43,013 nucleotides of DNA, taken from positions 1 to 43,013 of the forward strand of contig NZ_LAJC01000053.1 of NCBI RefSeq assembly GCF_000981225.1, given 5' to 3'. Shown here one piece after another: positions 1-9,254 of this stretch; within the stretch, counting starts at the first letter, position 1; each line of letters begins with the position of its first letter. The notes under the pieces are model-generated. The model made no database searches and was not told where the DNA came from. It saw nothing but the letters and a program-made list of their open reading frames with translations. The position numbers were made by a program, and so were the translations under genes. This DNA comes from Allosalinactinospora lopnorensis (GTDB lineage: Bacteria > Actinomycetota > Actinomycetes > Streptosporangiales > Streptosporangiaceae).

Positions 1-147
1 CTGGCCTCGCGGGCCGCTAGCCGCGGGCGCGCGCGGGCGTGTCCCCGGCCGTGCGCCCACCGGGTCGGCGGTACTGGATCCACCACTCGGCGATGAGCAG
101 ATTGACCACCCAGCTCGTCCAGGAGGTGCTCCCGGCGATGGCGGCGA

Positions 148-831
148 TCATGCGCTCTCGTCGCCGCCGTACACCGTGTCCAGCCGGGGAAGTGCGATCA
201 GCATGAAGAGCACCCCCCAGAACCGGTTGATCACGATGGACAGCGTCAGCGCGAAGCTGCGGATCATCCATTCGCGGTGCTCGGCGAACCGGCGCCTCCG
301 GGCCATCCGGAACCCGGTGTAGGTGAAGCCCAGCCACAGCGCCGCCATCAGGTAGCTCGATGTCTGCGTGGCCATGCCGGAGGTGCTGAGGTAGTTGACA
401 ACGAAGGCGGTCGCGCCGGCGGGCAGCACCCCGGCGAAGACGTAGACCCGTCCGCTCGTGCGGTGGACGGCCGGGTGGTTCCTGCGCAGCCACGGCCAGA
501 CCTGCGCGCAGCAGGTCACCAGCGCGATCGAGCCGAAGACGACGTGGGCGACCAGCATGGGGAAGTGCAGGTCGGAGCCCTCGCGAAGCGGCAGCCGGGC
601 CTGGGCGGGGTCGAGGGTCAGGTAGGGGGAGACGGAGAAGGCGATGAATACGGCGGCCAGCGGCGCCAGCGGGAGGATCCACGGCCGCCGCCACCAGCGG
701 CGGGGCGCGCCCTCAGCGCGGGCGGGCCGCTCGTCCGCGGTGGGAGCGTGCCGGTCCGTTCCGGTCGCGGGGCCTGCCGCTGTGGTCCGCTGAACGGACA
801 GGGAGGGTGGTCCCCCGGTGGGTGTGCTCAT
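148..831 (-). CDS. DUF2306-type integral membrane protein, C-terminus split off by an apparent frameshift
   Basis: A 227-aa protein with a basic, proline-rich N-terminal cytoplasmic stretch (about residues 1-50) followed by four or more hydrophobic helices. The His-rich pattern HFPMLVAHVVFGSIAL and the HRTSGRVYVFAG motif are typical of DUF2306 membrane proteins, whose function is not established. The start ATG (829-831) follows a GGGAAGAG ribosome site. The frame stops at 148-150, but an ATG overlapping that stop (ATGA, 149-151) opens another frame to 17 that encodes TSWVVNLLIAEWWIQ, which looks like the usual C-terminal helix of this family. Adding one base near 149 would give one protein of about 270 aa ending at 17. 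The gene is divergent from the TetR-type regulator at 1111 and is its likely target. Confidence 0.75.
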   Translation of the reverse strand: MSTPTGGPPSLSVQRTTAAGPATGTDRHAPTADERPARAEGAPRRWWRRPWILPLAPLAAVFIAFSVSPYLTLDPAQARLPLREGSDLHFPMLVAHVVFGSIALVTCCAQVWPWLRRNHPAVHRTSGRVYVFAGVLPAGATAFVVNYLSTSGMATQTSSYLMAALWLGFTYTGFRMARRRRFAEHREWMIRSFALTLSIVINRFWGVLFMLIALPRLDTVYGGDESA

Positions 832-1039
832 TTCTCTTCCCGATCGGTGGTGAGCGGTTCTGGGGCCCGTGGCGGGGCCGCGGTCTCTCGGTGGGGCGGT
901 CCGCCGGAGGCGACGGCTCAGCGTCCGGAAGCGCGGACGGACAGCGGGTCCTGAGGGGGGCCGGAGCGCTGGGCGCGGCCGCCGGCGAGGACGGCCGGTT
1001 CGGTCAGGGCCGCGTGCCCCTTAAAAACTGTTTATTTCG

Positions 1040-1055
1040 CACACTGTATAGTGTA
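1040..1055. promoter_or_regulatory. Candidate TetR-family operator between divergent genes
   Basis: An inverted repeat ACACT-GTAT-AGTGT (1041-1054) lies in an AT-rich patch about 57 bases upstream of the TetR-type start and 210 bases upstream of the DUF2306 start. TetR-family repressors usually bind such short palindromes in the shared promoter of a divergent pair. The assignment rests on position and symmetry only. Confidence 0.5.
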
Positions 1056-1110
1056 ACTAATACACAGTTCTAGGATGGAAGTCAAACGGCAACGGACCGG
1101 CTGGTAGGAC

Positions 1111-1917
1111 ATGGCGACTGAGGACAACGAAGCGAACAGACCGCCGAGCAGCCTTGAACTGCTCTGGGGGGTGCGGGACCGCCCCCGGCGGGGTCCCAAG
1201 CCCAAGCTCACCGTGGCCGGCATCGTTCAGGCGGCTGTCGACCTCGCCGACGCCGAAGGGATCGATGCGCTGTCGATGCAGCGCATCGCCAAGGAGTTCG
1301 GGTACACGACCATGTCGCTGTACCGCTACGTACCGGGCAAGGAGCAGCTGCTGGACCTGATGTTCGACGCGGGGAGCGGGCCGGTCCCGCCCGTTGAGGA
1401 GGACGTGCGCGACTGGCGCGGCGAGATCGGATGGTGGGTCCGGGCGCAGCAGCGCATCTACCGGCGCCACCCGTGGATGCTGCGGGTCGCGATCGACCGA
1501 CCGCCGGTGGGGCCCAACAACCTGGCGTGGATGGAGGCGGGGCTCAGAGCGACAGCGAAGTCCGGGCTCAGCCAGGTCGAGAGCATCGAACTGATCATGT
1601 TCGTCACCGGTGCCGTGCGGGAGCTGTCCCGGATCGAGGAGGACATGCGGCAGCGGCTGCGGAGCAGCGGAACCACCGCGCGCCAGATGGATCTGGACTA
1701 CGCCGCCGCGTTGAAGAGGGTGGTCGACCCCGGCACCTACCCGACCCTGGCGGGCATGCTGGCCGACGGGGTGTTCGACTCCCCGGCGCCCCGGGAGCCC
1801 GGTGAGCCGGGCGAGCTCATGGAGACGGAACTGACGTTCGGGCTGCAGCGGCTCTTCGACGGGATCGAGAGCTACGTCCGGGCGCGTGCGTCCGGAGAGG
1901 AGCCGGAGCGGCGGTGA
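1111..1917 (+). CDS. TetR/AcrR-family repressor with tetracycline-repressor-like C-terminal domain
   Basis: A 268-aa regulator. The N-terminal helix-turn-helix spans roughly residues 33-80 (LTVAGIVQAAVDLADAEG, then MQRIAKEFGYTTMSLYRYV, the recognition-helix pattern of TetR proteins). It is preceded by a basic arm, RDRPRRGPKPK. The rest matches the TetR_C_1 type of ligand-binding domain (YRRHPWMLRVAIDRPPVGPN, and the later helix ending QRLFDGIESYV). The ATG at 1111 gives a family-typical length with a weak TAGGA site upstream. It is divergent from the DUF2306 membrane protein with a palindrome between them, so repression of that gene and of itself is the simple model. The ligand is unknown. 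Confidence 0.85.
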   Translation: MATEDNEANRPPSSLELLWGVRDRPRRGPKPKLTVAGIVQAAVDLADAEGIDALSMQRIAKEFGYTTMSLYRYVPGKEQLLDLMFDAGSGPVPPVEEDVRDWRGEIGWWVRAQQRIYRRHPWMLRVAIDRPPVGPNNLAWMEAGLRATAKSGLSQVESIELIMFVTGAVRELSRIEEDMRQRLRSSGTTARQMDLDYAAALKRVVDPGTYPTLAGMLADGVFDSPAPREPGEPGELMETELTFGLQRLFDGIESYVRARASGEEPERR

Positions 1918-1977
1918 CCACCGGAGGAGGCGAAATCCCGGACACGCCGCTACCCCCCGGCTCCCGAAAGGGCCGCC

Positions 1978-3156
1978 TCACCGCAGGACGACCAGGTGGT
2001 GGCGCACCAGCGCCTGGACCACCCGCGATGTCGTGGGCAGGTCGGTCCCCGAGAGCATGGCGAGCGTAGCCACGGTGGTCGCGCGCTCGTTGGCGATCGT
2101 GGCGAGGATCGGCTCGGCCACGGCCGGGAAACGGTAGCGCTTGCCCGACACCGTGACCGCGACGCTGTCTCCGTCGCAGTCCATCGGCGGAGTGAGGAGC
2201 GGTACGAACTCCACCCGGGTGTCGGCGGTGGGCTCGGAGTCGTCCACCGCCCAGGGCAGTGAGAACGACTGGCGGCGCGGGAACCGCGAGTCGCGCTCGG
2301 TCAGGAGTTCGTCGATGTCGTGCTGTTCGGCGAGGTCGGCGAGATGCCGGACCAGTTCGTGGTGGTGCTTGCGCCGCTCCTCGTGCGAGGCAAACCGCGG
2401 CAGGTCCTGGCGGAGGAGGCGGACGTCGTGCAGGCGGTCCAGCAGCGACCGCACCCAGTCGATGCCGGTGGCGCGGGTGAACCCGAACGTCAGGTGCATG
2501 CTGACGTCACCGGTGCCTTTGACCGTGTGCCACCAGCCCCGCGGCACGTGCAGCACCTGGCCGGGCCGCAGGACGCCCTCCCAGAGGACGCCGTCGGGCG
2601 GGGTGTGGCTGTGGTCGGCGTCGACCTTCATGGGGTAGGGCCTGCTTCCCTGGCCGTGCACCTGCCAGGCCTTGGTCCCGGCCACTTGGACGACGAAGGT
2701 GTCGTGGTCGTCCCAGTGGGTGTCGAAGCCGTGCGAGTCGCCCCAGATCAGGTACAGGTTGGCCTGGGCTCGTTCGCGGACCAGGCGCATCAGGTCGTCG
2801 GCGGCGTCGCGGACGGGCGGGTGCAGCCGGTCGATCCCGTCCAGCACCAGGCTGGCGCCGTCGCGCAGCTCCTGGTACAGCGCGTCCGGCCGGATGACGT
2901 TCCGGGCGGCGCGCGACGCCTCACCGGTCTCGGTGTAGCGCGCGGCGGGGACCGGGGCCCCTTGACGGTGCAGCCGCACCCGCGGCGGTTCCAGCGCGCT
3001 GGTCGCGAGGATGTCGCTGAGGTCGTCGAAGGTCAGCAGTGGGCGGACCGCCGCCTCGCCGAGGTCGGCGAAGACGACGTCCGCGGACAGGCGGGTACTG
3101 AGCAGGTCCTCACCGACGGCCGCTCGCAGCGCTTCGGTGAACAGGCGATCGGTCAA
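1978..3156 (-). CDS. JmjC/cupin-fold iron and 2-oxoglutarate oxygenase
   Basis: About 392 aa from a TTG start at 3156, which has a GGAGGAG site nine bases upstream; longer in-frame readings lack family-like sequence. The core is a Cupin_4/JmjC fold. Iron ligands are visible as H147-x-D149 (in GFDTHWDDHDTFVVQV) and H210 (in LHVPRGWWHTV), with the second strand containing KAWQVHG. The C-terminal 60-70 residues (KRYRFPAVAEPILATIANE onward) resemble a winged helix, as in ribosomal-oxygenase-like members that hydroxylate protein side chains. It follows a 35-aa acidic peptide and an S9 peptidase on the same strand, so the peptide is a candidate substrate. Substrate and product are inference; the oxygenase fold is well supported. 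Confidence 0.8.
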   Translation of the reverse strand: MTDRLFTEALRAAVGEDLLSTRLSADVVFADLGEAAVRPLLTFDDLSDILATSALEPPRVRLHRQGAPVPAARYTETGEASRAARNVIRPDALYQELRDGASLVLDGIDRLHPPVRDAADDLMRLVRERAQANLYLIWGDSHGFDTHWDDHDTFVVQVAGTKAWQVHGQGSRPYPMKVDADHSHTPPDGVLWEGVLRPGQVLHVPRGWWHTVKGTGDVSMHLTFGFTRATGIDWVRSLLDRLHDVRLLRQDLPRFASHEERRKHHHELVRHLADLAEQHDIDELLTERDSRFPRRQSFSLPWAVDDSEPTADTRVEFVPLLTPPMDCDGDSVAVTVSGKRYRFPAVAEPILATIANERATTVATLAMLSGTDLPTTSRVVQALVRHHLVVLR

Positions 3157-3280
3157 GGTAACCGCTCCTCCTCGGGTGCTGGTCGGGGCCGTCGCGGCCG
3201 GGCCGGCCGCCAGGACGGTGGTGCCCCGGCGGCCGGATCGGCGTAGGCTGGTCGGTCTCTCGGTTCTGTGTCTGCGGTGC

Positions 3281-3388
3281 CTAGATGAAGTCGGAGCTGG
3301 AGTCGGTACCGTCGCTGTCGCCGCCCGCGGTGATGTCCCGCGAGGTGACCTCTCCAAGGTCCTCGACCTCGACCTCAATCGGGTCCAT
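3281..3388 (-). CDS. 35-aa acidic Ser/Asp-rich peptide, possible RiPP precursor
   Basis: A short gene with ATG at 3388 and a good AGAGGTGA ribosome site, ending TAG at 3281. The N-terminal half is acidic with alternating hydrophobics (starts MDPIEVEVEDLGEV). The C-terminal half is Gly/Ser/Asp/Thr-rich and ends TDSSSDFI. It has no cysteine and no membrane segment. It sits 54 bases after an S9 prolyl-oligopeptidase-type gene and 125 bases before a JmjC oxygenase, all on the minus strand. A leader-like half plus hydroxyl-rich tail next to a modifying enzyme and a peptidase is the layout of a ribosomally made, modified peptide, but I do not recognise a known precursor family. It could also be a small acidic protein unrelated to modification. 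Confidence 0.55.
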   Translation of the reverse strand: MDPIEVEVEDLGEVTSRDITAGGDSDGTDSSSDFI

Positions 3389-3441
3389 TACACGTTCACC
3401 TCTCTTTCTGTTGGGGAGTGGGCCGTCCGCGCGGATCCTCG

Positions 3442-5513
3442 TCACCGCGGGGACAGCCCCGTTCGCGCGGCCGCGAACGCGTGGGCGTCGGCCGCGAGAT
3501 CGATCGCCCGGCTCACGGCGCGCGGCCCGTGCCCGACGTCGTGCTCGTAGCGCAGCAGCGCCGGGGCCCCGGCCGCCTGCAGCGCGGCGCACATCTTGCG
3601 AGGGTGGGCGGCATCGGTGCGGGTGTCACCGTGGAAACCGGTGAGCAGGACCGCGGGATAGTGGTGGCCGTGCCCGTCGAGGGCGCGGTGGTACGGCGAA
3701 TAGGACATCAGCGCGGCGAAGTCGCCGGGGTCGGCCGCGGTCCCGAACTCCCGGATCCACATCGCTCCCAGGCCGAGGCGCTCGAAGCGCGCCATGTCGG
3801 CCAGCGGGGCCGAGGCGATGACGGCCGAGCACAGGTCGGGGCGCAGCGTCGCCGCGGCGAGCACCAGCAGGCCGCCCGCCGACCCGCCGGAAAGGCACAA
3901 CCGGCCACGGGTGCAGTATCCGTCGGCCACGAGCGCGTCACCCGCCGCGATGAGGTCCTGCACCGAGCGGATCTTGTTCCGGCGCGCCCCGCGCAGGTGC
4001 CACTCGCGTCCGGAGTCGCCGCCGCCGCGCACGTGCGCGACGGCGTAGCGGCCGCCGGCCAGCAGCCATGCCAGAACGGTCGCGCTGAAGCCGAACTGGC
4101 GGGGCCGGCCGAAACCGCCGTAGGCGTGCAGGATGGTGGGCGCGGGCTCCTCCCACGAGGCGGGGAGGCCGAGCAGGAGAACATCGTCACCGGAACCCGC
4201 GTGCCGTCGAGGGATCGGCACCGGATGGTCCGCCGGTGCACGCGGGGCGGCTCCGGGGTCGCGGCGGATTCCGGCCAGCGCCGTGGGAGCCGGTCGCCGG
4301 GGCGGTAGGTCAGAACGGTCTGCTGCGTGGCGACGTCGGCGTAGCAGAAGTGCGCGGAGCCGTCGGTGGCCCTCTCCAGCTGGGTCACCATGCCCTCGCC
4401 GGGGAGTTCGAGGCGCCGCGGCTTGCGGCCGTCGCGCGGGTCGTGCGCCGTCAGCTCGCTGATGCCGAGGCGGGTCCGGGACACGAGGAGTTCCACGGCC
4501 TCGCCGGCCTCGCAGACGGCGAAACCGTCCAGGGTGGCCCTGGGGTCTTCGGGGACGACCTCGCGCCAGTGGGCGGGATCGGGGTCGGCCGGATCGGCCG
4601 CGCAGATGCGGCGCCGCGGGGCACCGTGCGTCGTGCGCAGGTAGAGCAGGCCGTCGGGGCCGATGTCGGCCCGGGACTCGATCTCCTCTCCCACGTGCAC
4701 GCCGACCAGCGCGGGCTCCTCCGCGCGGCCGTGCGCGGTATCGGCGATCCACAGGTCGTTGCGGTGGCCGGTGCCATGGCTCTCCGAGACCAGCAGCCAC
4801 CGGTCGCGCAGCAGCCGCACGCCCGGCACGGTGCGCGGCCCGGCGCAGGCGTGCACCAGGATGTCGGGGCGGTCCGGCTCCGCGCCGACGCGGTGCAGCC
4901 ACACCCCGCGGCGGCCGTCGCCGTCGTCGCGCCGCACATAGTAGAACGCGGCCGTTCCGGGATCGCCGAGCCAGGCCACGTGGGAGTAGCGCACACCCCG
5001 GATCGGTTCCTCGACCGGACGCCCGGTCTCGGTCGACAGCACACGCAGCGCGCCGCGTTCGGTGCCACCGCTGGAGGTCTGAACGGCGACGTGGCGGCCA
5101 TCGGGGCTCGGCTCCCAGGCGTCCAGCGTTGTGCGGCCGCTGGGGTCGAAGGCGGCGGGGTCGAACAGCAGGCGTTCCGTCGTGCCGTGCCCGACGAGCA
5201 GCCGCGGGTGCTCGGCTCCGGCGTCGCGCCGTGTCGCGAAGACGAGATCGCCGCGCCGCACCGGGGGCGCCCAGAGGTCGGTGCTGACGAGCCGGCGGAT
5301 CTGCGCGGCGAGCCGGTCGCGCAGCGGCCATGTCGCCACGGCTTCGGAGAACTCCCGCGCCCGTTCGTCGAGCCATCCGCGGGTCGCGGCGGATCCAGGG
5401 TCCTCCAGCCATCGGTAGGGGTCGGCCACCGCGCGGCCGTGCAGGGTCTCCACGACCGATACGGGGGCATCGCGCTCGCCGGGCCGGGCGAGGTCCTGGC
5501 GCGAGAAGGCCAT
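3442..5513 (-). pseudogene. S9-family prolyl oligopeptidase, frame broken near 4178
   Basis: Two reading frames together make one S9 peptidase of about 690 aa. The first (ATG 5513; an upstream GTG at 5519 is also possible) holds the N-terminal signature ADPYRWLEDPGS and the beta-propeller. The second holds the catalytic alpha/beta-hydrolase domain, with ILHAYGGFG, the nucleophile Ser in LSGGSAGGLL, the acid in TGFHGDTRTDAAHP and the His in DVGHGPR. The frames join at VPVTMF / LLLGLPASWEE. Inserting one C near 4178 restores a continuous protein, so an assembly error is likely. Such enzymes cleave short peptides after proline, and relatives remove leaders in some class III lanthipeptide pathways. 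Here the gene lies directly upstream of a 35-aa peptide gene. Confidence 0.8.
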
Positions 5514-5791
5514 GCTCACCCGCGGTCCGGGGTTCGGGGGACAGGAGCGGGCACGAAGCCAGGCGGATGGTTACGCACGATCACATCATCAAAGCGCACC
5601 GTCATCCCGGTCAAGCCATTCATCTCTTCCCGGCAGGGCCGTAAATATGGCGGAAGGGTGAGGTTTACAAAACGGCCCTCGGCATACGGCGTGCGCTGGT
5701 GGAACGCCGCGACGATGAGGGGCGCGACGCGGTCGCCCGACGGCCGGCCCCACCGCACTCGCCGCGGCCCCCGCGCGTGGCCGCCTTCGCG

Positions 5792-6541
5792 CTACCGGCC
5801 GAGCAGCAGGGGAGCGGCGTCGCGGGGGACGACAGTGAGAGGGCCGGGGGCCAGGACCGCCAGGGCCGCCCGGTAGTCCGGACCGGCGTCCAGGTCGGTC
5901 AGCCAGGCGTGTTCCGGGGGCTCCGGGGCGTTCCAAGCGTGCAGCTCGGCCGGCTCGTGCGGCCCGTTGACGCTGATCGAGCTCAGCCCGGCCGAGAGCC
6001 CGTCGCCGGTGGCCTTGAGCAGGGCCTCCTTGCGTGCCCAATAGCCGAAGAACCCGTTGACGTGCGCTTCGGGGGGCAGGCTTTCCAGCGCGGCACGCTC
6101 GGCCCCGGTGAGGGCGTACTCGATGATGCCCTCGATGTCGCGCTCCGCTGAGACGCGCTCCACGTCCGTCCCGACGGCGACGCCGCGGGTGAGCGCGAGC
6201 GCGACCCGGTCCCCGGAGTGGCTCAGGGAGATCTCCAGACCGTGCGCCGGCCCGTCCGGCCGGGGCTTGCCGTGCGGTTCACTCCGCCCGCCCGGCTTCC
6301 GCGCGCAGCCGCGGCAGTGCAGGCTGAAGGCGACCTCGTCGGGTGCGCACCCCGCTTCGCGCGCGCAGACCAGCCGGGCCAGCGCGTGCGCGACGGCGTA
6401 GCGGTTCCGGTCGGCTTCGAACCGGAAACGCGCGTGCCGTTCCCGTTCGCGCTCGTCGAGCAGGTCCAGCAGCGCGGGCGAGGCCCAGGCGGGGTCCGCC
6501 CACCACACGTCGCACACGGGCGTCCTCGGTCCAGGTGTCAC
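5792..6541 (-). CDS. 4'-phosphopantetheinyl transferase, Sfp type
   Basis: A protein of about 249 aa from GTG 6541, which has GGGAG nine bases upstream; an upstream GTG at 6571 would add 10 residues. It transfers phosphopantetheine from CoA to carrier proteins. Visible family motifs are VGTDVERV (magnesium-binding Asp), FGYWARKEALLKATGDGLS (the W-x-x-K-E-A signature) and the N-terminal ERERHARFRFEADRNRYAVAHAL stretch. There is no carrier-protein synthase in the window, so its partner is probably elsewhere on the chromosome. It is upstream of the S9 peptidase by about 280 bases on the same strand, and I see no sign that the two are functionally linked. Confidence 0.88.
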   Translation of the reverse strand: MTPGPRTPVCDVWWADPAWASPALLDLLDERERERHARFRFEADRNRYAVAHALARLVCAREAGCAPDEVAFSLHCRGCARKPGGRSEPHGKPRPDGPAHGLEISLSHSGDRVALALTRGVAVGTDVERVSAERDIEGIIEYALTGAERAALESLPPEAHVNGFFGYWARKEALLKATGDGLSAGLSSISVNGPHEPAELHAWNAPEPPEHAWLTDLDAGPDYRAALAVLAPGPLTVVPRDAAPLLLGR

Positions 6542-6691
6542 ACGAACATTCTCCCGGTTCCGGGCGCGCACCGGAAACGGCGGCGCCCCATTCGACGGCC
6601 CTCGTGCGCCCGGTCCGGGGGCGCACCCCGGCGGATGCGCCCGAGGCCGGCCGATGCGTGCCCGGCCACCGGGACGCGTTCCGTGTCGGTG

Positions 6692-7689
6692 TCAGCCGTC
6701 GCTCTCGGGGGCCGGTTCCTGCTCGGGGACGGTGTCCTGGTCCGGCTGCTCGTCCTCCTCGACACCGTGCTCCTCCTCACCGTCCGGATGCTCGTGCGGC
6801 TCCCCGTCCGGGTACACCGGCGACTCCCCGGGGACGCCGGGAGACTCAGAGGGGTAGGGACCCTGGCCCGGGTCGGTCTCCTCGGAGTCCTCCTTCTCGG
6901 CGACCTTGATGTGGCGGGACTTCCCGGTGTTGATGTCGGTGGCCACGAGTTCGGTGATCCGCTCCTCGCTCGGGGTGATCACGGCCGTCTCCGTGGGTGT
7001 GTAGCCCTCCCAGGACTCGCCCGTGTAGGTCTCCTCCCTTCGGGGGAGTCGGGCTCGGGCAGCTCGCCGGGATCGACCGGTTCATCGTTCGCCTGCGGTT
7101 CGGTCAGCGGGTTCCCGCACTGGCACCGCGCCCCCGGGGTGCCGTACTCGTCCACCAGGACCGCGCTTCCGGCCTCTAGCGTGGCCAGGAACGGCTCCCA
7201 GGAACCGTCGCCGTTGTAGCTGTGGTTGGTGACGAGGGTGTCGCCGCGCAGGAGTACCGGTGTCATCGCCCGGATCGTGGGCTCGACCTCCTCGGGGGAG
7301 ATCCCGCGCGCCTCGCCCCAGGCGCGGCGCTTGTCCTCGTCCGCGTTGAGCTGGCCGACCAGGGCCTCCTTGTCGCAGTGGATATCGTCGTCGGCATCGC
7401 CGTAGAGGCCCTCCTCCCCGCCGTCGCGGGTCCCGGAGGGAGGCTCCGTGTCGGCCCCCTCGTCCCCGCCGCTCTCCTCCTCGGCGGGTTCCTCCGCGTT
7501 GGGGGCGTTCCGCTCGTCGGCGGGTGCCGTCTGCCCCAGGGGTGTGCCCGTGCCGACGGGCTCGGTGAAGGGGCCCGGTCCGGGCTCATCGATCGCCTGC
7601 AGCTCAACAGACAGCTCTTCGCCGCCCCCGCAGCCGCTCAGTACGATGGTCAACGCAAAAGCGGCGGTCGCCGCCAGAGATCTCCACAC
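6692..7689 (-). pseudogene. DUF6777-type secreted lipoprotein, frame broken near 7035
   Basis: Starts at GTG 7689 behind a GGAG site. The first 22 residues are a lipoprotein signal (FALTIVLSGCGGG, lipobox LSGC). A long Glu/Pro/Gly-rich linker follows, then the DUF6777-like domain with LYGDADDDIHCDKEALVGQL, the FLATLEAGSAVLVDEYGTP motif and the paired cysteines of CQCGNPL. The frame is lost after SPEG near 7035, beside a CTCCC-TTCG-GGGGAG hairpin. One added G gives EGEETYTGESWEGYTP and continues into VITPSEERITELVATDI, then an acidic, proline-rich tail to the stop at 6692. The domain has no known function. The protein is probably anchored to the outer face of the membrane. Confidence 0.7.
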
Positions 7690-8313
7690 AAAAGGCTCCG
7701 TCTTTTGGTCGCGAAAAATGGTCTCCGGTGATGCAGAGTCGCGGAATGTCACCAGAGGAAGCTGGGGGCCAGCCATTAGACGGCGAGCGGGGCCGCTTTT
7801 CGGTGCTCGTTTCCGAGCCGCACGGAATCAGGTGCCGGTCAGACCTCGGTCCGGCCGTTCGCGCTGACCGGATTCCTGGGATGACTGGGATATGGGGTCC
7901 GAGGGGTCACTGACACCGAGTGGCACCCTCCAAGCCGTCCAGTGGGCCCAGGCCCCTCCACCTCATCTGGTGGCACCGGCCCCGATCGGTGGGTGCCCCG
8001 GTGCTTGGCCCGATTATGCCCTATCGGCGGCGTTTTCGTACCCCGGTGGGATGATCTCAGTGAGTTTTCTCATCGGAGAATGCCAGGACCAGCGGCTTTG
8101 GCGGTGGCGCCGGTCGCGGCGGTCGCATTGCGGTATGCCGCAGTCCCGCCCAGAGGCCGACCGGTACCGCCCTCGCGCGCCCGCGGACCGGCCACCGTGA
8201 ACATATGGCCACGACCAAAAGGTGGATCCGGTCATAACTTCACGGTGGATGCGAGATCCCCGGTGAACCCGACGGTGGTGCCTGTGGGATGAGAGGGCTT
8301 GGACGTTCCAATC
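7690..8313. other. Gene-free stretch between the DUF6777 gene and the methyltransferase
   Basis: About 620 bases with no convincing coding sequence on either strand. It contains the first copy of a 59-bp repeat (8194-8252). The rest shows no promoter or RNA structure that I can support. Confidence 0.5.
8194..8252 (+). repeat. 59-bp repeat, copy A
   Basis: Starts ACCGTGAA and ends TTCACGGTGGATGC, so the ends form an imperfect inverted repeat (ACCGTGAA with TTCACGGT). It aligns without gaps to 20053-20111 in the same orientation; hand comparison gives 49 of 59 identical bases. The two copies bracket the lasso cluster and the zinc-hook ATPase. It may be a dispersed palindromic repeat of this genome or the edge of an inserted segment. 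Confidence 0.65.
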
Positions 8314-9129
8314 TCATTGGCGCATCGGCGGGGAAGGCGCGTGCGGCCGTGTCTTGCGGGCCCAGGCGATCATGCCCCGCTTGGTGACCGTCATTGGGGT
8401 GGCGAACTGCCGGGCGGCGGTTTCGGCGCGGTGCCGGGGAAGCCCGCGGCCGCAGAGGAACAGGCGAGCGCGCCGGTGTCGGGCAGGTGTACCAGCGGCG
8501 CGTTCCAGTGCCGCACGTCTACGTCGTCGAAGACGGGTTCGATCAGCTCGCGTCCGTTCTCAGCGTCGAAGCTGGTCGGGCGCCCCACCGGGGGAGTGCC
8601 GAGGCGAGTTCGGGGTCGTTGTAGCGGCTGGAGGTGCAGACCGCGAGCAGGCCGTCGGGGCGCAGTACCGGTGTGCCTCGCGGAGGGCGGGAACGGGATC
8701 GGCCAGGTGGTAGAGCATCCACAGCGCGGCCGCGCCGTCGAAGGTGTTGTCCGGGAAAGGGAGCTGGAGGGCGTCCGCGCGCACCGCGGGCCGGGGCGCC
8801 TGGGCGATGTGGCCGGCCCGGTCGACCACCACGGTCCGGATGCCGCGGCCGCCCAGCAGCCGGGCGAGCGTGCCGTTGCCGCCGCCGATGTCGACGACCA
8901 GGTGGCGGGCTTCGGCCGCGAACCGTTCCGCCACGTCAGGATGGACGTCGTTACGGGCCAGAAAACGCTCGGTCGCCCTCTGGTTCGCGGCGAAGCGGTC
9001 CGGGTCCTCGTCGTAGTCGCCGGCCAGGACGTGTCCGGGGCCCTCGTTCGCCAGCGGTTGTGGGCTCACGACATGGGTGTGCCCAGCACCTGGCCCGGCC
9101 CCAACCATTCCGCGAAGGCCAATGGCCAT
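8314..9129 (-). pseudogene. Class I SAM-dependent methyltransferase, three frame breaks
   Basis: The N-terminal part reads cleanly with the SAM-binding motif LVVDIGGGNGTLARLL, then VVVDRAG, ADALQLPFPDNTFDGAAALWMLYHL and PVPALREAHR. After this the frame changes near 8669, 8580 and 8425. With one base added at each site it continues as VLRPDGLLAVCTSSRYNDPE, GAPTSFDAENGRELIEPVF and ETAARQFATPMTVTKRG to a stop at 8314. This gives a normal UbiE/COQ5-like small-molecule methyltransferase of roughly 250-270 aa. The true start may be a later GTG (for example near 9069). All three breaks need single-base additions at G/C runs, so it may be intact in the organism. It is about 125 bases beyond the lasso cluster on the same strand; a role in that pathway is not shown. 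Confidence 0.65.
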
Positions 9130-9254
9130 CCACCGGGACGGATATCCGTCCAGTCCGGGTCACCGGCGCTCAGCTCCGGATAGTCGACGGCCACGAGGCG
9201 GGGCGCCGCAGCAGGCGCGATTTCAGGAGGTGATTGGGCTCGTGGGCCACCGCA

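Noticed and set aside
3281-3592. Longer 103-aa leftward frame containing the acidic peptide
   Set aside because: The upstream part is Arg/Gly/Ala-rich text lying antisense within the S9 gene's end; the ribosome site and composition support the start at 3388.
8194-8252. CRISPR repeat or tRNA-linked attachment site
   Set aside because: Only two copies 12 kb apart, no regular spacing, and no tRNA gene at either copy.
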